Below are positions 43,679-55,742 of a DNA stretch of 64,000 nucleotides, piece by piece. This DNA is from Tomocerus qinae (lineage: Eukaryota > Arthropoda > Collembola > Entomobryomorpha > Tomoceridae). The stretch's first letter is position 1; every line of letters starts with the position of its first letter. The notes below the pieces were generated by a model, which saw only the letters and a list, made by a program, of their open reading frames with translations, was not told the origin of the DNA and did no database searches. Location: NCBI GenBank assembly GCA_020055645.1, contig CM034547.1:16772513-16836512 (forward strand), written 5' to 3'. The position numbers and the translations under genes are program-made.

Positions 43679-44744
43679 TTACAATGCTGGAATGATGCGC
43701 CATTGAAGTGATTTTTCTTTATCAACATTTCGAGGGTTTTTGGCAAGTGAAATCGGCTTTCCAGATCTAAAAATTATTATTAAATTAAAAAGTTTGGCTA
43801 TGATTTTTTTTTCGTATTTTTAAACTCCGTTACACAGAAATGTTAAGTCTTTAGTTCCATGATTACCCTTTATTTTTTAAATAGCGATCTTGAGATTTTA
43901 TGACACAAACACCAGGCTTACACTCTATCACCTCCCACATTTGACTGGAACCAGCAGATGGGTCCTAAAATTATCAAACAAATCCAAGTAAAGTTATAGT
44001 TTCGTGTATAATGGATTGTTTCATTCAAGTAAATAAACATTTCCGTAAAAGAGAAAGTCTTGGAACTAAAAAACTCGCTCAGAGAAAACAACTTTCTCTT
44101 ACAACACGATAACATCATAAGGAACTTTCTCTAGTAAGAAAATAAGGGCAATGGCATTACTTAGGGTTAGGATTATACATTTTATACATTTATAGGACAG
44201 TTAAGGCAATTTGCTTATTTATAATTTTAATGTAATTATAACTACCGTGGTTGAAAAAAGACGGGCACGACTATCTTGGCGATTAAAATCCAAGAATATG
44301 GTCCCCTCGACGGCATCGCCAGTAGGATTTGACTCATCATTGTCAAAGTCATAAACGTACAGTTTATACTTATTGATATCTGTTCATTCATAAGTATTTA
44401 GTATTTAGACGATTAGACGAATAATTACAATCAACTCAAAAAATCAAAGAATATATTTCATGCCATAAAAATCACACCTGGAATGGATTCTTTTACAAAA
44501 TGCTGGTTGATCCCCCTCTCACCCCTTGTCTTTTTTTTCCTCATCACAATAGCACCATTGCTTTCTTCATAAGTAATCTGAAATGTAAGAGCAGAAAATA
44601 AATTAGAACAACTTTCATAAAAATTACCGGGGAAAATTATTTCTACTTGATATAAGCTTTGGTTCTACTTAGGTTTTTTATGACCTGATTTCCATCCTTT
44701 CTGGACTCTATGAAGCAAATCTCTCGAGACCTGCTTGTGGCCAT
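43679..44744 (-). CDS. Unrecognised 159-aa protein, copy C
   Basis: Third paralogue of the small gene. Exons in transcript order: 44744-44685, 44577-44478, 44379-44246, 43964-43867, 43766-43679. Exon 1 is two codons shorter and exon 3 two codons longer (DFDNDES where A has EYDES), so total length is again 159. All junctions are canonical and in phase. The QxW/F-like positions read NQHF, SQMW and LQW. Exon 4 has CKPGVCV where A has RIPGIWV, adding two cysteines. The C-terminus (IIPAL) is closer to A than to B. Divergent to channel C. Function unknown. Confidence 0.75.
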
Positions 44745-45023
44745 AATATTTCCAGGGTCATATTATGAGCAATAGATAAATACAAACACACAAAGTTTTG
44801 TCGTGTAAAACATCAAATGAAATCAGGTTTTGGTCCTTCTCAACAACTTAAATTAACTCTGGAAGAGCTTGGAGAAGGGAGAGAAGACTAAAAGTAAAAG
44901 TCCTGTGACAATCATTACTGTGACAGACAAGACAACACTCAACTATTTATTAGAATACACGCTGGCATTCTGTCTAGCAAATACCTGGATATCACTGCAC
45001 AAAGAATTAATTACTTCGTGTCA

Positions 45024-45190
45024 TTTGAGTCATGTCCAAATTTAGGCCAAGTGAAAGTGCGACAAGAACAAGACTAGAGTTGACATTCAAGATTTCACAT
45101 CCCAAAAATATGCAGTTTCATAGTATCCCTCCTTTTTGTATGTTCAAGGACACAGGAAAAAGTTCGTGTTAAGGCAGCCTACACGTTACA
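45024..45190. promoter_or_regulatory. Conserved upstream element of small gene C
   Basis: Counterpart of 21125-21292 and 32544-32713. It keeps TTTAGGCCAAGTGAAAGT (10-mer at 45049-45058), CCCTCCTTTTTGTATGTTCA from about 45127 and the TTAAGGCAGCCT segment. Probable promoter or leader of the small gene, by conservation. Confidence 0.5.
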
Positions 45191-48100
45191 GTCAGATCTC
45201 ACAGCTAAACAAAACTGCTTGAATTTAAACAGTCGGCGATTTTTGAACGAAAGATAAATAAATAAGATTTGAATAAGCCATTATTGGGCTATTTTTTTGT
45301 ATCCAATTTGGTGCAGAATTCTCAACAGATATTACAAATAATGTGTTTTATACATGAACATTTGCCTTACTTGCTTAAACTGCCTTAAGCCAAAGTTTAA
45401 AAATATGAGACAAATACATACAAGGTACATGTTTGTGTTTGTGCATGTGTACAGTGACATAAGTTTCACTATCCTATTTCTTTTCACTACTTTCCTTGTA
45501 ATATTTTATTTGCTAATACCTATATACTTTCACTCACCATGTTAAACTTTTACAGCTCTGGGCCAACAAAATTAGTTTGTGCTATGCTTATTATCGTTCC
45601 TATTCATGAAATGCTTTTCATTTCCAGCCGCGTGAATTTTGCATGATTCAGGCAAGCTTCTACTCAGCACTGAGATTTCCTTTCACTAGTTCTTTGTTTA
45701 AAATTGTTCAGGACATTTCCCAGACTTTTTGATGCTGTTACCATTTTGTACTTAGTTCATAGTTCTTTACCTGCCTTGCCGCACAAAACTCTGACCTACG
45801 TAGACCATAACTTGGAAGTATTTAATTACTACATTATTCGATTCTTCAATTTTAACAATACATAGATAAAAGAGAATTTTAATACAACCTGCATAATGTG
45901 GATTTTTACTTGCAAATGTATTTCACCTGAAAACAAGCACTCTGGAAAATCAGATATAGAGGGGCAGTATACAATAACCTGGTATATCAAGTTGACCTCA
46001 AATAACAACTAAAATTTTAAATTATTTCCAATTTAAAACACGTTGGTTACCAATAACTACCACTTTAGTTTCAAAATTTTAGTATGGAGATACCAGGTTC
46101 TTTTATACGGCCCCTCTAATCTGAACTCTGAGTTATACCTCAGTTAATTTTCAAAATTAGAGTTAAATCAGTTTAATATATTCATTGACATATCTAACAC
46201 CTACACAGATATACATGTAAGTACTGGTATCGTGGTATCCAAAACAATAATACGAAGATAATAACACCAGATTTAACGAAAATTCCTCTTGGGGCTAAAT
46301 GATAATGAATTAAATTATTTCCTGAACCATCTAGTAAATTCAATGACCTTACAAGACCTTACAGGCCTACATTGAATGACATAACCCAGAGTTTTACAGG
46401 GAAACTTGTTGACGCTATGAACCTTCGTGTTAGTAGTAAATTACAAATAGGATTTTATATAAAACGCAAGAAGAAAATAACGTGTGTGTGTATTACGCAT
46501 CCAAATTATAAAAATAATTTTTGCATGCATGTGAATTGATTACCTAGGCTTTATGATGCTTGACTCCTTAATGTAACAACACTGGCTGACCATAATGGCC
46601 ACAACAAGGAACCTATATAAAACAACAAAAGTATTATTGCCTTGTTTATAATGAGTTAACTTTGGTTATATAACTACTAGCTAAATAATAAACCCAACAG
46701 ACAAATTAAATGGAAAAAACTTACTACATGGTAATTATTGTACATTAGGAATTAGGATTTATTGTATTCTTGATTCTGGGTCCATTTATGGATAAATCCA
46801 ACAACAGCACCACCCATAGTATACTATACATAATAGTATTTAGGCCGAGATAATCCTTACAAACCTATAATCAAGACAAATTATAGATCCAACAGATACA
46901 TCATCAAGTCTTATATTTTAGATCTAATAGTTACATTTTCCGTATTAATTTAAGCATACAACGAAAAGTATGTTACATCATAGGTACTAAATACATCTAG
47001 CAGACACAAATTCACTAAGTGTTAAAAGATGTAAATTGCTGGAAACACCCTCATATATTTTAGTCCTATTTAACGTTAACGAGAATGAGAGCTGTTTGTT
47101 GTAGTTATGGGCTTATGGATGGTTTCATCACGATAAATACATCACTTTGACAGCCTATTATTTATGGCTGCATACAAAATTGTTAAATATTTATTTCATC
47201 TAGCTCTGTACGGTTTATTATAGCTGTCAAACATGTAAACTCTGATTTCTGCCCAAATGATGCCCAAAGATTCGTCCATTTGTCTATTTTTTTCCTATGG
47301 TATAGTAATATAAGTAGATCGAAAGTATAAGTAAATGCTTCTGTAAACGCCCACAGATTCGTTTACATGTGTAAAAAAAAGTAAAAAGTTATGTAAAACA
47401 ATATAAGTGTTGATGAAATGGTATATGTCATGTGCAGGCAGGTCAATGGTAAACTAACTAGATTAATATGTAAAGACGGTATAAAGGTGAAAGAAATAAT
47501 TTATGTTTAGGTATAATATGTTTAGGTATATGCTTTAGTTATACTAGCTGTTTAATTTATACTTGCTTTAAAATCGATAATATGCATTAGTAAATTATGT
47601 AAGTTAAAAATTTGTGTAAAACAACTAAATTTGAAAAATGAAGGGCAACTTTTTCAATTTTCATTCACTTTTAGTGGTAACTAGTAACATACATAAATTA
47701 GGATATACTGCTAACAGCAATCTTAAATTGCAAATTGCAAAGGTTTTAGACTATATTATAGACTACTGGGGGTTCTACTTCTAATGCTATGTAGAATGCT
47801 TTTTGGAAACATCGTTGCGTACTATTGGTATGTAGATTATGTCATTAAGCAAGTACTAAAATTATGTCAAGAGGTAAAATTACAAAGAGAGAGATACCGT
47901 GGGAATGTTAATACTGTCTAAATGAATGGATGAGAAGAAACCTGCAATACACTGAATATCTATACGGACGGAGCTGAGACTCAATTAGTAGAAGAAACAT
48001 GGTGAGTGATGCACCGCTGCGCATACTAACAAAGTGCATGTGGCAAATATGATACAAATATTTTGCTTTTCGGAAAGTCATAAAAGCTAATATTATTATG

Positions 48101-48350
48101 CTACATACACAACAATACGTGAGAAATATTACTGAGACGTAACTTGAATGGCTGTTGAACAAGAATAAAGACATGCCATTCCGTATAATAAATAAATAAA
48201 AATGTAGATGCAAGTTTCATAGTTCAGTATAAGAAAAAGATCTGGAATGCACCGAGTCAATAAACATTCTACTGTAGTGTAAGATATGTATTTAAGCATT
48301 CTATTCATCATGTAGATTTGGGTTAAAATTACATATTATATCTACATTTT
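45191..48350. other. Module C intergenic sequence
   Basis: Non-coding and partly homologous to module B, for example around 45600-45670 (B about 33050-33120) and 47830-48350 (B about 35000-35500). A minus-strand donor at 46725 parallels B 34307. No intact gene is supported. Confidence 0.4.
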
Positions 48351-49636
48351 ACATCCGTTACATGATTATAGCCTTCCGTGTTGAGTGTCCACTAAGAAAA
48401 GTTGTTTGAGATTGTTTTTTCGATTCATACATCACACACACATTATACACGTCTGGGTTATGCTAAACATACTGATACTATTGTTATTAATATTATTATG
48501 ACCAAAAAGGGTGTCTCGGGTACTCGGATATAGAGTGTATAGGATTATCGAGGGGAACAATAAAGTGAGTTTCTCTTTCTCTTATGCATGTCCCATCATA
48601 TATAACTACTTAGAGAGCACTTGCCAATTACTTTTTGTTCAATATACCTATATACTCACTGCACAACATTCACATAATCTGCAGCAATGCAAAAATCTCG
48701 TAATTGATAGATAGTTATAGGTATACACACTATACCTATATAAGAAAGTCGAATTTACACATCACAAAAGTGAAAGTGGACTCGGTTGTTTTAGACCTAC
48801 GATAATGTCACTAAAGTGCATTTGAACTTATAACATACAAACATACATTATTGGAAGTGCATCTGGGACTTGCATTATTACTCCACAATGCAGGGTCAAA
48901 GTGTTTAATTCACAAAATTTCACTCAACTGTGCTCTTCTTCCAATATGAAAATAAGCAATTGTCTATTTAGGGTGGTGCAGGGAGGATGTCCACTTATAT
49001 GTATAGCTCAAATTATTTTACGTTTATAAATGTGCGTATCTCGAGTTGCGTAATGCAATGGAAGTCTGATTTGCCTTGAAGCAATTCTGTTTTTTTATCT
49101 GAATTAAAAGTGAACTTGGTAAAGAACTGTTATCTTTCAGTTACGAAAAAGTGATAATTAAGTGACTAACCGTGTAGAAAACTGTCTATAAATGATTCTA
49201 CGAATATAATAGTTTATTAACACTAATTTTGCAATAAATTTTGCATCAAAAATAAGGAATTTAAGTTTACTTACCTTCATTGAACCAAAATCTTGAGTCT
49301 GAGATGAAAAATTGGTGAAAAGGGTGAAAATTGAAAGTGAAATACTTTAAAGTGATCGTTTTGAACTAAATGTGTTCTTTTATGTTATTGTCGTGTGTGC
49401 ACTACTGGGAAGGGTTGATAGTAATGTACGTCAGTATCAGCGAATTATCAGGCTGTATATTGACCCCGTAGTCGCCATTTTGCAACGTACGTGCCTGTAC
49501 TGCGGTTGCGGAATTTGGTGAAAGAGTTCTATAGGCGTGTTTCAACCCTTATACATATAAAGATACAATGATACAGATACTAACTGTATATATAAAGATA
49601 TTATAAACTAAAACCATTTACTTAGTGACACACTTC
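48351..49636. repeat. Conserved intergenic block, copy C
   Basis: Third copy of the block, with more substitutions than separate A and B. It keeps the inverted repeat 48716-48740, AAGTGAAAGT at 48768-48777 and the minus-strand donor GAAG|GTAAGTAAAC (exon edge 49275). The plus-strand donor GCAAGT|GTAAGC at 49837 lies downstream. A short minus-strand ORF that is open in A and B is broken by a stop here, so the block is probably not protein-coding. Confidence 0.6.
48716..48740. promoter_or_regulatory. 25-bp inverted repeat, copy C
   Basis: TATAGGTATA-CACAC-TATACCTATA, identical to the copies at 23454 and 35851 although the block around it has diverged. Confidence 0.5.
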
Positions 49637-50269
49637 TTCTAAAGTGATTATTATTTGATCTTTGGACTATTGATTTCATCCATTAATGCAAATTATTGTG
49701 TGCCTCCTACACTTAAGTTTTGGATTATCTTTTGTGACACAAAGTCACATTGACTGCTGGATAAAATCATAAATAACCACTCCCCTTAGTTTGTATATCC
49801 CATTACCATTACGTCACTGACAGTTTTAGATGCAAGTGTAAGCGAAAGTGCTCATTATTTCTCCATTATTTGCTCATTAACCACTTAATTCTAAAAGTAG
49901 AAATAAGAAATAGCTACTTTGGATATTAGAGTTTAGTGAGATGTCCAGTGGAACTACATAAAATTATCGATTTCTGTATATTTGGAGTGTTTTAAATGAC
50001 CTATATATAATAATTGCAAATTATAATTGTTACCTAAAGTATGTGCGTACAACAACATGAAGAGTTCTTACAATAAACCAAATAATTAATCGTTTTCAAT
50101 CATTAATATACTCTATTGAATCAATCCACTTTTAATAATACAGACAGTTTTAATTCATATGTGACACTATTTCCAGGCACTCTTTGCAATTGTTAACATA
50201 ACAAAAGTATTTCGATAAGGTTTATTTTTAATCAAAGCTTAATTCAATATTTACTTGTTCTGACAGGTT

Positions 50270-53200
50270 ATGCCAGAGGAACAAATTCCCCTGTTGAACA
50301 CAATGGGCGATAAACTGCGACAACATGTTGGTGTGGGTAATGGCTATGATAAGTCGGATGATAAGGAAATATTAGAAGCTGCTCGGAGAAGTAATGTAGA
50401 GGACTTGAAACGTCTCATTGAGAAGAAGCAGGAAAGGAATTGGAGGGTGTACGAACCCTCTAAGGACACGTTACTCCACCGTATTGCAAATGGGGGTAAG
50501 TTGACAAATTAGTTCACAATTACCGAATGTTTTAAGGGTTAGGATTTAATTTACAGCTTAGAATACGTGACAAATACACCTAGTCAAATAATGATAAAAA
50601 TTAAAACAAACCTAGTGTTCGATTATAATTATATGGGTCTTAGAGCAGTGAGCAGGAAAAGGAGTTGATTACAATAATAATTGACTTGGCACTGTATGTG
50701 AAGGCGAAGGTGACTTTCACATACATTGAAAATAGAGATACCCATAGTATACAGTATAGTGCAGTTATACAAGTCAACATTTTAAAGTCCATTACAAATG
50801 TATTACATTTTAAGTTTCATGTTCATTTCTTTCAACAGCTTATTCTAACTGTGTGGAAGCAGCTAAATTCGTCCTAGATAAATGGAATGATTTTGATATA
50901 AATTCCCAAAACAAGCAGCGATGGACAGCCTTGCATTATGCTTGCGAAAGCCAGCAATCTGAACTTGTTGATCTGCTAATTGAACGTGGAGCAAATTCAA
51001 CAATAACAAATGAAAATGGCGAAAATCCCTTTCAACTCATTCTTAAATGTAAGATAGTTTATTACTATAGTGTATAATATTATTTCGGATAGTAATAAAA
51101 ATTATTCTAATAGTTTAGATGTGAATCATGATGTACATCTATACCTGTAAGAAGTAATGATACAGATAAAGATCACAAATCTCCCATTCAATCCTCTCAT
51201 ATCTTCGTAATACAGAATTTTTCTATTACACTGATAGGTTACAATCCAGAGGCTATTACGATTGCAAAAAGACTTCTTGCAAGTAACAATCAACTTTTGG
51301 ACACATCTAAAACAGGGAAGAATACCATTGAGACTATATTGAAGCATTCCTCTGTAGATATGTTAAGATTCCTTTGGGATGAATACAACGCGGAAATCAG
51401 ACCGACATTGGTAGACGGCCCTTCACTGTCGTTAGCTGTACAAAAAGGTTATTTGCACATTTTTAAATTACAAAATGTACTCTTGCTGGTTGTTTTGCCT
51501 TCTATAATTGAATTGAAAATCTTTAAGCTCATTCTCTACTCTTTTATAGGTGACGGCCCACTCACAGTTAAGTGTGTTAAATTTTTGTTGGAAATACTCC
51601 CTGCAAATACTGTAAATGAGAAGGATGAAAATGGAAACACAGCCCTCCATATAGCAGCAATGCATTGTCAAGAAGCGATTTTTGAAGCCTTGGTTTCTAA
51701 TCCGAAGACTAAAGTTTCTCTAAAGAACAAAAAAGGAGAAACGTGCTTGCATTTATTGGCTTTTGCTGGTGAGAGTTGATTGAATTCTTTAATCGCCCGA
51801 TTCAGTTATTATTAACCTTGAAAGTTAACCATCACTAGCTTTTTTGACGATAATAATATTATTATCCTTAAGTATTATAACACGATAAAATATGATTGTG
51901 CAAAACCATGTTACAAATAGTATAACTACTGAATACTTTAGGAAAACATTCGAATCCTCTACCTTGTGTGAAGATCCTCTTCCAAGAGTCGAATGAACTA
52001 ATTGACAACGAACTCCAAAGGAGACATCTAATTTTATTTGAGAATCCCAAATATGACTTGGAATGTCCACTTTGGATAGCGGTGAAAAACAAAACAACAA
52101 AGGTGGCACAGCTGCTAATCAAAATGCATGGGGAAATCAGGCCCATGTAAGTTTAAAATCCATTTTATGTATTTATACAATACATCTAGAATGTAGTGTA
52201 AATAGTAACTCATTTTTACCATTACTGAATAAATATTTGTGATTTAATCTGCTTGCAGAAGCCAAGAAGCGGAGTTGCTAGCAGAAATCTATGAAAAAAC
52301 TCCAGAAGCAATAGTGCCTCTGTTAGATAAGTGCATTACTTACAATTCGTCTAGTTTTGAAGACGATTTGGAAACAATTACAGTTAATTTTGGGTTAGTA
52401 AGATCATTTAATCTGAAAAATTGTATCTGATAATCTTTTATGACTCAAAAAGTCACTTTAGGCAAAAGAGAAAGCAACTTTCCCTGGCGCACTTGAGATT
52501 TTAGTAGTTCAAATTGCATGTTTTGCAATTTAAATGAGACTGATATTTTCATTGCAGGCCAATCACAGGTTTTGATTTCCAAGATATTAGGAATGAATCA
52601 AAGCTGATCCATGGAATATTGAAATCTCCGGTCAACCAACAGACGATAATTCTTTCTCATCCTGTCGTCAAACTTTTCCTTATTGAGAAATGGAAAAAAT
52701 TGCAGCCTCTGACCTACTTATACATCGCATTATATGTAAAATTTCATTTTAACTCGCGTATTTGACATGAAACCAACCCTTAAAAATATAGATCAGGCAG
52801 GTTATCCAAGATATTGAGACGAACTATGTAATGATTTTTTTATTTCAGGCTTTTTGGCTCATGACATATTCTATTCTTTGCTATGAGTTATATCCCCCGC
52901 ACTGTCCATTTAATTCAACGGAACCTGCAACATACCCAGGTTGGACTGAGTTGAGAATCTTTCGTTCGTTGGGTTTCCAGCAGAGACTCGGTAAGATACA
53001 TGTACTATGAACATGCATATGTATGCTGTGTACTTGTCTTGTCCATTAAATTCAGTTACATTTGTGATTTCCATTTGTTGCCGTTTCACAGAAACTGAAA
53101 ACTGTAATTTCAATACAGTCATGGCTAGACTGTTTGCTCTTATTTTACTCGTCTACACTCCACTATTTATCATACAAGAGGCTATCAAAATCCATGTAAC

Positions 53201-54923
53201 CGGCTGTAACTTCAAAACATACATATTTAGCTCCTTGACAGTCCTACAATGGATCAGACATATTTTCGTCGTCATCAACATCATTCCAGCATTTATGCAA
53301 CCAACAAACATTCCTGTTTGGGAGTATCATATTGGAGTTGTAAGAGCATTATTTTTTTAAATCCCTAATACTTAACCTATCATCATTTCATTCTAAAGTT
53401 ATACCACGGTCCTTTAAAGATAACTACTAGCTACATAATTCTAGTGCAAGTTCAAGGCCCCGTCTCACAATGCCTCCATGTAAAAAGCCTAAAAGTCTAT
53501 TTCATGAGGCGAAGTGAGAAGTAGGAAAACCATGCATTAGCTTCTGCGACTCCTATGTCCTACATAGTACATCTACATTTACACGCCACAATTTGTCACC
53601 GATTGTTATCCAACTTTACTCAAAATTAGTACTTTCTATTACGGTATAAACAACATAAACATATTCCATTAGTCTATTATTAGCACTCTGCTAGCAATCA
53701 GCAATTTATGGCGTGTAGAACTCAACTAATTCATTTCTTCAAGTTGGTTTACATCTGTACATTGGAACTGCTAATATGAATACCTTCAATATTAGTTTTC
53801 ACTCGTTTTCAGTTGATGTTCATTCTGGCATGGGGGATGCTGCTAAACGACTTGGCAAATATTCCGGCTTTTCATCTCAACCTATCAATACTTAAAGTTA
53901 CCGTGATAAATTACGCCAAATTCCTTTTATCCATCGGCTTCCCAATCTTGGTGGCATTCGTCCCTGCTCTGTGTCGATACGTCGCTAAGGTTCGTTAAGT
54001 TTTCAAAATGTCTTAAAGTTCCTATGCCATCTTATAGTAATCAACAGCCTACCGGGAGAAAGCTTATTCTTCTTGTATACCTCATACCATACCACATTTT
54101 ACACAATATACAATACCAACCTTCACAAATGAAAAGAATGCTTTCTCTGAATAGAAACTGACGAGTCGTAAAGAATTCTTTGTGTTAATTTAATTTTGGT
54201 TTGTACAGGGCAATCAGTTCTTGTATCTTCCTTTCGGAATAATTAAGAACTTCATTCTGATGACTGGAGAGGTAGACTACAAGGAAACTTTCTACAACGA
54301 CGATGGTCCTGACCTCAACGCCTCCGCCATAGTTGGGCAGTTTATCATCGTCATTGTAGTATTCGGATTCGGCTTAGTATTGGCCAATGTACTTACATCC
54401 GTTGCTGTGAAGAATTTTCAGGTTTGTTATTCCAAAGTGAAATCTCATCCCGAAATATGAAATATATTAGATGACATATACATTAAATGTGCTTGTTAAC
54501 AGGATTTGTTCAGAGATGCTGAATATAATGTGGCAGTGATGCAGCTAAAATCAATCCACATCTTTGACTCCTTCGTAGTGTGGCTCAGTGGCTTTGCAAA
54601 TACTGCGGTGTTGAGCCAATTACTAACTAAATGGAATCATTTGGAATTTGATGGGTGTGATAATATATTGACCAAAAACTTATATAAACATCATATTATA
54701 AATAAATAAAAGATTTTTAACAGATGCGGAAAGAGAAAATTCTAACTTGTAAGTTACTTAGTAAGTCATACTAAAAATTCTGATTGTTTTTCTTTGCAGG
54801 GAGACAAGGATTATCAAAAATATAAAGATTCGTGGATTATCTGAAGAATTGAAATATTCAATTAAAGAGGTCATTGTCACTCAAGAGACAAGTGGAAAAA
54901 CCTGCCCCTGTGGAAGAAAGTAA
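50270..54923 (+). CDS. TRPA-type ankyrin cation channel, copy C
   Basis: Third channel paralogue, 812 residues. Exons: 50270-50495, 50839-51048, 51238-51447, 51550-51768, 51942-52146, 52259-52393, 52558-52735, 52849-52990, 53092-53339, 53813-53989, 54209-54421, 54503-54654, 54800-54923. The ATG again follows an acceptor (TGACAG|GTTATG). Ankyrin repeats fill the N-terminal half; six membrane segments and the LMTGEVDY pore loop follow. S2-S3 (exon 9) is clearly different from A and B (for example TGCNFKTYIFSSLTV), while exons 10 and 11 give the same protein as the other copies. It ends with TCPCGRK. AATAAA at 55192-55197. No disabling change. Convergent with the PTCD1-like gene. Confidence 0.88.
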
Positions 54924-55742
54924 GTTCTGATTTCAAAAAATGTAACTACCTTCCTCCCTGATGAAGATAAATGTGCTAAATAATTTACATTTACCGAAAT
55001 GCAATAGACTTTACATACTAACTTACTTAATTTGTGCCTATCATTTTAATTCACTTGCTAATTAAGATGTACCATATACCTATAAATATTATTTGTCTTT
55101 ACCCTTAATTATGTAGCGTACTCTGGTAAACTCTGGTTGTATTTGTCGTACTAGCCGTATGTATACATAGGTTGACGAATTAATGCTAATGAATAAAAAA
55201 AATTGATTTTTCTGCAAAAAGGATATTATAGTTATTAGAGAACCACCATTCTGCTTTATCTTCTACCATGACAAAAGTATATCAAATGTATACTATTAAT
55301 GAATGTAGAATGCATTTTGTACACTTTCACTGGTGAAAGTTCAAATAGCTGCACCAAGTCATTTGCGTTTGGTGAAATATGGATGGAGCAGGAAGTTAGT
55401 TATGGTGAAAGATGTGTATGAAAGTATATCATGAAAATCTAGAGTCTAGAAGAAAGACGTATAATATATGGATGAAGAGGAATAGCGGGCAAATATTATG
55501 ATGATTGCATCAGAATTGTTTGCTTTCACCACGCACGGCTAGTCGGATACGGTTATATTCGTTATATGTTTTCTACTTCCAGCATAATTGTATGGCACTA
55601 AGTATGTATGCCTGAAAATTCAGTGATATTGTGTGAGGAAATGGGAAGCATTAAAAAAAATTTATTTTTTATTTGCGACTGACTGGAAGTAAAAAACTAA
55701 AAATTAACAGATATCGTTATTATATATCGTCTGTAACGCATT
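54924..55742. other. Convergent 3' spacer
   Basis: Between the ends of channel C and the PTCD1-like gene. It holds AATAAA on the plus strand (55192-55197) and AATAAA on the minus strand (55671-55676), which plausibly serve the two genes. Nothing else is seen. Confidence 0.5.

Noticed and set aside
19762..44744. Idea that the small minus-strand genes are pseudogenes of one functional copy
   Set aside because: All fifteen exons have GT-AG borders in matching phase, no stops, and insertions or deletions only in multiples of three.
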